A DNA stretch of 64,000 nt from Oasisia sp. SBJ-2009 (lineage: Eukaryota > Annelida > Polychaeta > Sabellida > Siboglinidae): contig OZ024857.1 in NCBI GenBank assembly GCA_964017155.1, positions 38,069,141 to 38,133,140 on the forward strand, given 5' to 3'. The notes under the pieces were generated by a model. The model was given only the letters and a program-made list of their open reading frames with translations. It was not told the origin of the DNA and ran no database searches. This document shows, piece by piece, positions 42,901-55,026 of the stretch. Within the stretch, counting starts at the first letter, position 1; each line of letters opens with the position of its first letter. Made by a program: the position numbers and the translations under genes.

Positions 42901-45900
42901 AGTTGTCTGCGTTAACACATTTATAGTGAGTGGACAGCGTTTGTCTGTGTCAAGTGCTATACTGAGTGACCTGTGTCAACACACACTGTAATAGGGTCTG
43001 TGTTAACACACTTATCATGGACAGTATTTATCATGGACAGTATTTGTCTGTGTCTGAAAGTGCTATACAGAGTGACCTGTGTCAACACACACTGTAATAG
43101 GTGTCTGTGTTAATACATTTATAGCCGACAGCATTTATCTGTTTCAAGTATGTTTTTCTCTATCAACATACTTTCACAATGTGCACAATGCTTGTCTGTG
43201 TTAACACATCTATAAAGTGTAGTAACTGCACACATTTACACTTGTGTAATACGTGCTTGTGTCTGTACACTACGCAGTATTCATGTCTACACATTTATAC
43301 TGTCAAGCATATGTCTGTGTTAACACACCCTGTACAGCACTCATGATTGGAAACACATTTATACTGTGCAGAATAACAGCATTTTTTGGCAAGTGCAGGT
43401 TGAATGAAAACAATGGAATCAATTTAGCAGTGAGTAATCATAGAGCTCATCAATCAATCACAATGTGGCTGACGGGGAAACAAGCTTTGTTACTGTGTGC
43501 AACAGCGACATATCAACTTTCAGCAATTGCCTATTTCCAAACACATTTTACACCCACAACACATGACAAGTTCACATTATAAACAGATGGCACACCACAC
43601 GACTGATATTTCATACAACAGGATACTGATGCAGAAACTGATAATTTCACTGTCATTTCAGATGAGATCTGTGCTGGCCAACGTGCAACTGTACTGTAAC
43701 ATACTCCTACCAGCGACATGTCAAGAATGATAGTATCTCTACAGAAAGATTCAATATTATGGGGGCTGCTACTGTATAATTGAAAGGAAGTACAGTTGAC
43801 TTGATCTTATAAATAAATGTCTACACATCAACGGAAGGTTCCCACTTTCTTGTCACGCACAGCTCTGTAATCAGTCCTGATTACTGATATGATATAGTAT
43901 GTACATTCCACAAAACATGTCTGCTAATCTCACTGTATGAACATATAAATCAGTTATCAGGTTATTGTTAAAAAAAATTGTATAAACTTGTACCCTAAAA
44001 AGTGTAGTATAAACCACAACTAATCTGTAATCTCGGCCACCCAGACGTGAATGGATATATCACAATTTTAAAATATTGTTCGATCAGTTAGATACGTCTT
44101 TAAAAAAAAAATCGACCTTGCCATTTAGTCTGTGACATAAACAGACATTCAAAGTAAACATTGAAACTATACAGACAACAGGCAAATTCCTGTTTAGTTT
44201 TTATGTTAAAATTATAACTGATGTAGTATTACATAACATGATTTAAAAAACAATCAAACTATGCACTGTAAAAAATACATTATTCATAGCACAAAATTTA
44301 AGTATAACTGAGCTGAAATTTCAGTATAGCTGGGTATGTTTTCGTAAGGAATTAAGGGTCCTTTTTAGTTTTTGGTGTCACTGCAGATGTTTAGATAGCT
44401 ATCATTCTATTGTTCATTGTTCTACATGTTTTCTCCAACTGTTCCGAGTCACGTAAACAATCCAATAATAAGTTGCGCATATCTTAATTTACGTAGTTCA
44501 GTCTTCTCACAAGTACGAATGTAGCGCAACCATCTTTGCTGGTCTTGTTAAATATTATTCAGTTGATATCAAAATGAAGACTCATCACAATGTAAATATC
44601 ACTTAAACAATGGGGTAGCAACAATACGCCATTGTAGCACTACATCCCTGGGGTTTATAAGAAACAGGGCAACTCACTGCAGGTGAAGCACATCTTGTGC
44701 CACTTGCGACCCAGACTAAGCATCTGCTCAGCGAAGTAGACTCGTTTCCCGCAGCGAGGACAGCACTCAGGGTCAGCCTTGTCCACTTGCTCCGATTTGA
44801 CCATCTGGGGAGCCTCGGTGGCCTGCGACTGGCGGGCGAGCTTGCGGGAGCAGCTATTGCACAGCAGCGTCGTACTGTCATCACAAATGTTTGCCGTGCT
44901 CGTGTCCAGCTCCTTACTGCAGCCGGCTGGAACAGACAGTGGTCAGTGAATGGACAGTCAAATACTAAGTGACCACTCACTTCAAAAAGATTTCTAGTTT
45001 CACAATGTCATTGGGCTCATAATGAAAATTCATCTTTAAACAAAATTTGTTTTTATTTAAGGATGGTTTTCAAATATTAGAAAGCTGAATCTGGTCACTG
45101 GGGACATTATTTCCACGACATACCAAAGACAGTGTCTCAGTGAGTGTCTTCTGGTTTTGATTAATTTCAGTATTTAAGGTCAATGTTACGGAGTGAAGTC
45201 AACTTTAAAGGGCAAAGTCAGGCGGATGAATTGAAATAAAAACGTAATAGTTAAGTTATACAAAAAATTATTTATATCAGGTAAATTCAAGGAAATTTAG
45301 ACATCAGATGATATTCCTGCCAGTGGGAATAATCACTCATAACATCTTCAGTAAAATGTGTTTATTTTTGTAGTCTCATCTTAGACTAATTTCTCTGCAA
45401 AAACAAAATAAATCTATCTAATGTTTACAGTTTAGACACTGATTTCCTGTTCATTTATACTACTCTGTGGAGTTGTTTTGAAACAAGTGGTGAATTGTGT
45501 TTGGGGTGCAACATTTCACCTTGCAACACATCACCAGGTGATATTAATAACACAGAATATCCATTATGGCAGCTGAATATAACACATAATGTGACACATT
45601 ATACGGCCATTTATACCACAGATGATAAACACAGTGACAAATGCACACATCATGTAGCACTTATCACAATTACTATACAGTAACCTGTAGCTGATGGAGG
45701 GTCAGCTGTCAATGCCACCATATAAATTAATATACAACAAATACAATGACATTTGTTGTTCCAAAACATCACATATACAGACATTTACATCTTGAATTAG
45801 CATGTGGCATTTCAATTATTCTTCCCAAAACTTCATGTTTATTTACAATATTCAGCACCCATGTCTAAATTTGAGCAATATACACTAATATAATTTAATA

Positions 45901-48900
45901 GCCAAATCTGCAATGTTCTGATATTAGTATGTGAACCCAAAATTTAACACATACAGGGGAGGGTTAATAGAACCCTACCCCACTCAATCAACAAAGACTG
46001 TGAGGAGACAATGACTGAGACTGTACACCAGAAACCTGACAACCTGAAGCAACATCAACCTACAGGCATGTAACATGAAATAAGGGGAAGAACAATGACA
46101 ATGTGATGGCTTGGCTTCACTCCAGGGACAGTCTCCGCGCATCAAAGAGAACCATTCAGCCACCTGTAATGTACCTTTAGGGCCTGCGCAAACATTACCA
46201 TCAGTTGTGTGGCGTGCACAAGAAAATATCTCACTGCTGGTTTTTTACACTCTTTATCACTGTCGACCATAGAACCACTGGCTGCAATGGTCTATAATGA
46301 TGAATATGCATGTATGTGTTATGAATATGCATCATGTGTGTGTATCATCATCACATGATAATTATACCTAACATGACATTGATGGGAACAAAATACATGA
46401 CATTAGACTATTGTGGTGTCAAATCCTGGTTTCTCATCCTGGCATTCATGTTAAGGCTAACTAACATTTTACACCAACCAAGTGAACCAACTATTGAATA
46501 CTCCAATCTAGAAAAGAACGTCAACTGAAGAATACTGCCTTCTAAAAGGTCGCATTTATTAGCTTTAATTCTTGTATACTTCGATAAAGTATTTGTAAAA
46601 ATGCATTGTTATTAATATTGAGTAGTGAGTACAGAGATGGAGGGAAATGACTACTGATCTATGCTACTGACAGACAACACTGGAGCAACTACTGCCGTCG
46701 CTCCAGCACCAGGGTGGTTCATGTAGTGGTGGCTAGAACTTACAGTCTTCACTAAGAGAACCCGGGTTCAAATCATGTGCTGCCATGACGAAAGTAGGGC
46801 AAGTTTATTCACTGTACCTGCTCCTGTTCAGTCAGCTGTCTCTGTGAATGAGTACTTGGCTATAGACAGTGGTACATATTGTGTACGAAGAGTCTTCACA
46901 CATTAATTGCAGCATGCCTGGATGCTTCCCAGGGAAGCTGAGACGGTGTTTATTTGAACAGATCTGTCAGAGAGAATATAGTTAAGAGCTTTGAGCAATC
47001 CTGAGGATTCGATACTGTGCTATATAATAACTTCTCTGTTTTGCAACAAGGAACTTGACCTCTCTCCCCCGTACAAGGCAACCACAAGGGGGGGGGACCA
47101 AAACACAAACTGGGGACACCTTTGTGGGTTCCTATTCACAGCTGTTTACAACATACGCATGTTACCCTCTACACAAACATGGTTTATTTTTACATAAAAA
47201 CGTTGAGTTTTCCCCTGCAACTGTAGGACTGTGCATGACAGAAAGGACACTATATTTTAGATGCCACAAAGTCAATTTTCAGCATCTGCCACACTATAAA
47301 TCTAATAACGCCGACAACCATAAACCTCTCAGTCTCCTGCTAGATGCCTATCTCAGGAGAGTGGAATAAATCCGTTCAGTAATCCCTAATCAGGAGCTGT
47401 GTGCCCGGGGGATTTCCTCCCTGGGCCTGGTGACACAGTCCCTACTGCAGGGATATGGTGTCAGACACCAAGGGGGATCAGTGGGATCACATGCCACCTC
47501 AGGAGAAGGTCTGGCCGTCTGTCAGCCCAGACAAGGGTCACTTTCAGAAACACCTGCTGGTAGATTGGCCAGGGACATCTGGGGACAGATCTCTATACTC
47601 GTTTCCATGACAACGGCATTAAAAGTAGTGTCACTCCACACAACTACTGGGGACCATTTCACTAACAGTTTTACCACCTCATAAAACCAAATTTGCTGTT
47701 AAATTTAAAGTCAATGATACTACTTAACAATGATTATTTATACTGAATCCGTCAAGACCGGGGTATACAAGCAGTACACTTCCCCTGCTCAGTATTGAAA
47801 CAAACATGTTATAATTATAAGACCTGTTAGTCCACTTAAAATAGTCCTGATCTGAAATTATCCCATAGTTGAAGAAACACAAATAGCTACTCCCTGTGGA
47901 GAAAAAACATTCCTGTCTCCAAATGACTCAGTGGGTGTCAGCCATATCTCTTGGAAACACTGCTGGAAGCTAATGTAAGGAGAAAGGGGAACAGTGGGGA
48001 GTACAGTAATGTCAACCAGTCTGAGCCACAATCATTGATTCTAGTTGACAGAAAGATACCTAGAGTGTCACTCTTTCTGTCTTCTCATCCCCCGGCTACA
48101 GGGATTGTTGTAGGGCAGTAGGGGAAATTGAGGCTATTCCGGACACCCCCTCGTCAGGTAATATCCCCTTCCCACATCCATCACTTTTTAGTTCACTTTT
48201 TCTTTTCTTTTACACCAATGCTGTGCCACAGTATTCCAGTATTTGTGCCTTTTCAAAAATCCAGTTTATTCAACAATCCATGTTTTATAAGCAAAAAAGA
48301 CTGTAAATTACTACGTAGTAACCCGTGATTCAACCCCATTTTTCATTAATCCAAATCAATCCTTGGGATCCAACCTGTGTTGTGAATGCTGGCTGCCAGT
48401 GGCTCCCATTAGTCAGGTAGTGGCTGTCAGGGCCTGAACAAGATCCAGGGTCTGTCTGTGGACTGGCGTCTGTGGACTGGCGTCACTGGTTGCCACAAGT
48501 CTCCCAACCACAACCACAAATGATTTCCTCTCACAAATGTGTGTGCCAAATCTATTTTAAATTAGTCTGCTCTGTCCATCACAAATAGCATTGGTAGACA
48601 TACCCACATGTCTGCCACAGTCTACTGTGACATATTATTTGTAGCTCTGTATTCAATCCATTCATGGACGTATTCGTTTATGGAAATGCATTTCTATCAT
48701 CTAATCTGTATGCCAGCAGACTGTAATTCATATTTAAACAGTTATAAAATATTTTTTTATTGAGTTTGGAATTTATCAATATAATTCATATAATTAAGTC
48801 TTCTCATGATTACGAAATACATTCTGAAATATAGATCAACTTAGTTATCATCATCATATCACACAAACTATTATCCAAAACTAAACAAAAACAAGCATTA

Positions 48901-51900
48901 TTCACATTAAATGCAATTTGTCATGTTGTGAAACCATACCACTTAATCATTAGTGATTACAGTAATTGTTTTTTGGAAGAATGTCAATGAACCATCACTG
49001 TATGTATATCAATACCATTTCAATACAAATTGTTTTAGAAATATAAAACTTGACTACACTGTATTATCTATTTCAGATTGTCTAGATAGTCTTTCATTTT
49101 GCAGAGACACAAATTCAAACTTCCAAATTCAAAGTTTTTTACCATAAATCAATCCATAATTTCAGTAAATATTTAAAACATGTATATGCTTTTTCAGTAG
49201 ATAAAAGGGTTTTAACCTCAATGTTTATAAAGTATGTATCACCAGCTAGCAATTCCACATTCTGACCCAAACCATAGACACACAAAAGTCCTTCCAAATA
49301 CCACCAGGGCAACAATGAATGTAGTAACACAATGAATGAATGGATGGATGGATGGATGGATGGATGGATGGATGGATGGATGGATGGATGGATGGATGGA
49401 TGGATGGATGAATGAATGAATGAATGAATGAATGAATGAATGAATGAATGAATGAATGAATGAATGAATGAATGAATGAATGAATGAATGAATGAATGAA
49501 TGAATGAATGAACAAACGAATGCTATTATCTGTAGTTTTATTCTCATATTATCAAATACACCAGTCTAAATTGCTTATCATATGATCAATAGTACTCACA
49601 GACTAATTGTTCAAGTTCAATATGAATTCCAGTGTTTTTATGAACTGCAGTATCAGTCACTGCTTGCACGTAATATCTACACTTGAAAAAATATTCCCAC
49701 CATAAATCACCAAATCAGTGTTGTGTTTGATCTCTCTCCCCTGGGCCATGCATCCTTTCTTCAACACTGATCATAGCTGATTTAACAATATTGATTTTAC
49801 TGAAGTTTTACAAGTAAAGATATTCCGGGTAATTCCGCAGTTCATTTTAGAGTCATTTGGTTGCCAAGTTTCAAAAGAACCAAGAACAGTTTTGTAGACA
49901 GTGGAAGTAATAGATATTGTTGAAATAATAGTAACCATTGACAATTCTTCTGTGTATAGCGTTGAAAATTGGATCAAAAAGTATGTGAAAGAGAAAAATT
50001 ACAATGAATGACCATTTTCTGCAGTGGGGACATTTTCATTCAGAAACGTTTAACAAAGTATCACCTGCAAATGGGACAAATGAAAAAACTGTATAAATGT
50101 ATCACACTGTATAGTTAATAAGTTATCAGCCTACTCTTGCAGCAACCTGTGGGACCTGGACAACGGAGGATCAAGGGTTAATGAGGAATGTCTGAGGCAC
50201 TGCTAAGGTCACTGCAGCCCCATATGGTTATAATTTGATACAGGTTGAATAAGTCCTGGACAGGGCAGCTGTAGTGTTTTAATGGCCCCTGCATTGACCC
50301 TGGGGGAGGAATGTTGGTGGGAGGGAAGAGGGAAGAGGGGACGGAGGGCAACCTGCACCAGGGTCCTGGTTGTCAGGTGAAAATACTCACCTGTGCAGAC
50401 AGACAGGTGTACTACTCCGACAGGTGTTAGGTCTATTTAAACAGATCCCTGATTGCTCTGTCCCTCTTCCCCTCTTCCCCTCTTCCCCTCTCCCCCTCTC
50501 CCCTCTCCCCCTCTCCCCCTATGTCCCTCTCTCCCTCTCTCTCTCTGTCTGCACTATTACGAAAAACCACAACCTTCAAATCATTTAAAACCACACAAAA
50601 ATGTAACACCCTTTAAAGCAATCTGCAACTAATGACTATTCAGGAGTGCTTGTATAGGCTGTTACAAATCCCGTTAAATCGTCTGAAGTTTCTTTTTAAA
50701 CAACTACCCACAGGGTATTCGGAAGAGTTACAAAATCTAGCCATCTACACCTAACAGGACCTTAGCAATGTTTTACTATCCACCTGGAGTGTGCCCCCCC
50801 AGTCCCCTTCCTCCCCCTGGGCCTGGCATCCACCTGCCCCCTCATATTCTATTTGTAGAAACACCAATCCAGTATCCTGGAGACACCAGAACACACACAC
50901 CTGTGCTGTTAAACGGGCAAGGGAGACAAGACTACCCTGTATGGTGTTGGTCAGTCACCCACACTGTGGAATGTGGCCAGTGTAACTGACCCAGTCCAGT
51001 GTCATTGTGGTGCCTGGCCGTGCATAACACACCTATCTATGATCGAGTATGACAGCTCAATGTAAAACACCAAGTGGACAATTGTGTTTAAATGGCCAGG
51101 TAACCGTGCCTGCTGCTGGCACAGTGCCCCGACTGTGAGACCCAGGGTAACAGTGAGACGGTCATTTTCTCATAAACCATGTCACTAAAATGCGGTGTAA
51201 TGTTCCAACATCTCGAGTTCTCGAACAATTAAATTTTTCGAAAACACCTTGTTATGTGATCCGGGGATTATCAGTTCAAAGTTGCTTTCTCAACTTGTTA
51301 TAACTCATCATGGCTTAGCTTTCTGATACCCAAAATTCGACAAAAATAACTATTTTCTGTCGTATATGTTTTTGACATATATTATTTTATGTGTCCAGTT
51401 TCTTATTATTACTTTAAAGATGACCTATGTTTGACTCTGTTTCCAAACAAACACAAATTATATTCAGTCAATACTGATTGTACAGACATGATAAAATATA
51501 TCATATATTATATGTATAATTATTTCAAAATAGTATGTATCTGACTAAAAATATTCTATTGTGTTTTTGGAAATGCACAAATACAAGTAATAGTCGCTTG
51601 GGTAGCTCTAGGCACTGTGTGACACTGAGATTATGTGACTAACAGTTACTGGCCACGTGAACTGGGAATGATTAACAGCTGCTTATGAATGTAACGGAAA
51701 GATTGATATTATCATCTGATAACTAACTACAAATACAAACATTTGGCCCAATTTCACTGATCAGACAAGGTGTTCTATTTAGATAAACCTATTATAATAA
51801 TATGACTTTGTGCTACATGTTGTCAGAGTTTGAATATTTTAAACTACTTGCACTATTTCTTTGAATCACCCAGATTTCAAGTACACAAGAAACAGGCGGA

Positions 51901-54900
51901 GCTTCGAATGAGATTTACCAGCACAGACAGTTTTCAACTCAGTTTTCATGATGAGTAATTTTTAATGCAGCCACCCTCATACATAAATCTGGGTCAATGT
52001 TTAGATATCCCAGTAACCAGACACCATGTGAAAGCAGAGTCTGAGAGACAGGCGTCAGTTTTTGTCAGTGTCGATCTTGTTGGACTTCCTGTGTGACTGA
52101 TCCGGGCAAATGTTGTCTTGCTTAGGAAGACCGTGCACCATTCCCACAGATACCCCCCCCCCCCCCAACTGCAGTGTCGATGACTAACCATCTTCCCGGT
52201 TCTTTAGACTTCCTCTTCCCATTCAAATAAATGTTTTCCTTTCCTAAAACTCCGCAATAAACTGTAAAAACTACCAACACAGATTTTTAAATGGCTCATT
52301 AAAGGAACATGCAACCATAGTATTGAAAATGCGTTAAAATCCCCCCAATTCCCACATACCATTCATGATAGAATATTATAACACGTGTATTTTTTGTTTA
52401 ATTTTGTAAGAATGTTATACATCATAAAATTAATCTTGAAACGTGCATTTTCACTGACCATGGGCGCTGCCATTGTTGCCCATTTCACGGGGAACTCACG
52501 AAGATTAACGCGAGAGAATGCGTGAGTGTGACGTAGGCGGTCCACCACCTCAGCGATATAGGCGTAGCGTAATATGTAAACACTAGCATAGCGACATGAA
52601 TCGAGTTGTTTTATGAGTCTTGTGATAATGAAATGCTTGAATATCAAGCATGCGGATGTCAAAAGAAGGCAGCAGAAGAGTCCGTGAAAGGAAAGAGATT
52701 TGTCCAAATGCCAATAAATTATCTACGAAGCCCGCCGTCGAAGGGCAAGTTGGCGATCAAATGGCTCCATAATATAGGTACGAGTCATACAGTGGAAACA
52801 TTCAATTTCAACCGGAAAATGGTTTGCCAGGACCATGTCACCGTTGATATGGAACACAGGTTGCCGGGATTGGGTGAAAGACGACTGTTGAACGAAGCTA
52901 CTGTCCCCACTGAATTTGTGCACAGAACGAAAAGTTCGGGGCCGAAGCGAAGGGTCGGTGTTGCACGCGAAGAAGGGTCTCGCTAAAGGGACGAATTTAA
53001 TGTATGCAAATACTATATATGGGGTACTAGAATATAATTCAATGCATTTCCTTTATTATAATAAAAATCAATGATTAGTAAAATATTCATTGCGCGACGG
53101 TCGACTGGAATAATTAGTTGGATAAACGATTTGTTTACATATGAAAGTGGGCGATAATAAAAGTTATTAAGCTCCGTCGAACCAACCAAGTCCAAAATGG
53201 ATTGCGCGATTTCCTTTGTTTTAGTCTCTACTTGAGCATCATTATTCTTTATCCTATTCTTTATGAATGTTTATATTACAAGGGACGGCGTTTTTTTTAT
53301 AACTAACGCTCTGTAACTAATTAAATGGATGAATATATCTCAGACTCAGTGGGTACGTGAAGAATTCGTTTTGTTTTGCCCACCCGAGGCGCTAGCGGTG
53401 GTGGATCTGTGACGTCACACGACCACAGTCGAAATGTCCAAAATGTCAGCCTCCAGGGAGGTTCACTATTTATCCTTAAAAGTTAACAAATCATTTCAGA
53501 AAAAAATAACAAAACATGGGATATGATTCAATGAACATTGTTTAATGGTTTAAGCAATTTTTACTTTTTGGGTTGCATGTTCCTTTAAATCACACGTGGC
53601 AGTCATGTTGATTTTACGATTAAATAAAACCACACATGTTCCTCCTAAATATTATACATAAAATATTTAAGAGTAACATTCTGTTAAGATATAAATGTAG
53701 TACATACACTTGTATAGTTTTATTTATGAAATTAACCCAAATATGTTGTTTAAATCTGTATATCAAACTTTTAACTGTTATAATTTTACCTTTATTATTG
53801 TAAGATTTATTTACTCCCCCCCCCCCCACTGTGGCAATGTTTACCAAGTCATGGGAGTCTGATAGTATCGTCTCACTACCCCAGGGGTAGATGCCTAGTA
53901 ATTCACAAATCTGGGTGACTCTCAGACTTTGGTGAGAAACTATCCAATGATCTAACCTTTAAGGTTACTTGTGTTTATAATTTATTTCAGGGTCTAATGT
54001 ATGATGATGTATGTGTTATCGGCAATATTCCCACCAATGTTTTTTTCTGGCATGCTGCGGCTGCCAACTGCAAGGAATTGTTTAGTGGCACACAGGTATA
54101 ACTGGCGAGACAAGTGCCCAGTTGAATCAGGTAGTGTTTATGGCACATGGCCAACGTGTACATTAAATGAAGCAGAAATGTACACACCTCCAGAAACTGC
54201 CAAGATATGGTTTGTGTGCGAAGAACAAGCACTCCACAAGGAATCATTTATATTGGTTTGCGTACCACTTTTTGTATCAATTACAAATTCTCACACTGTT
54301 TCAAATAATTATGTCAAACTTCAATGTGTTCAACACTGTCAATTCGATCACATTTCAGGTTTATCAAATATTTTTTTACAAACACATCTTTGTCGCCATA
54401 AATACAATGAAGGTTCATGTGACTGACTAATCAATTGGTTTGATATGCAAATACTGTGACAAAATATTCAAGTTTAGACATTCTGAAATACATGCTGTGA
54501 TTTAAACTACCTTTCAGTAAGTCTTAGGAGTACTTCATTGTGAAGTTGATTACCTCATTAGATTCTTAGGTAATTAGTTCAAGCATAGGGAGCTCTTGCA
54601 TGTGCAACAGGCGTACCAACTCGCTCACACTCATGCCAGGGCTTTAAGCAGAATAACATTTTACCGAGTACAAATATTTTGCAGTAAACTGGTCTGAGTG
54701 AACTTGCATACACAAAAACCAGTCTGGATGTATACACATATTACAGTAATACACAATAATATATGCACATACAAGTGTGACAGCCCATTTTAAAATCATA
54801 ATTGACAACACATACACAGTGTATACGAAATAACCTTTTTTGCTTCAAATATTTTTACCCATCCACTGTCATTTTACCCATCCAAAACAAACTTTACCTG

Positions 54901-54958
54901 TCCAAAGGGTGAATGAACAGGTGTATCTACAGATAAATATATGAACCAGACACACACA

Positions 54959-55026
<68 letters not shown>

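Noticed and set aside
46760..46790. A functional tRNA gene
   Set aside because: There is a good B box, but no cloverleaf pairing could be made; the surrounding sequence fits a SINE.
49239..49547. 102-codon Ser-Ile-His frame
   Set aside because: Translation of a tetranucleotide repeat.
52303..53584. piggyBac element
   Set aside because: It shares the TTAA site, but the ends do not begin with the CCC/CCY expected of piggyBac, and the frame inside is THAP-like.
54001..54426. 141-codon + frame
   Set aside because: AT-rich, no recognisable motif, no splice context, and inside an intron of the opposite gene. Insufficient support.
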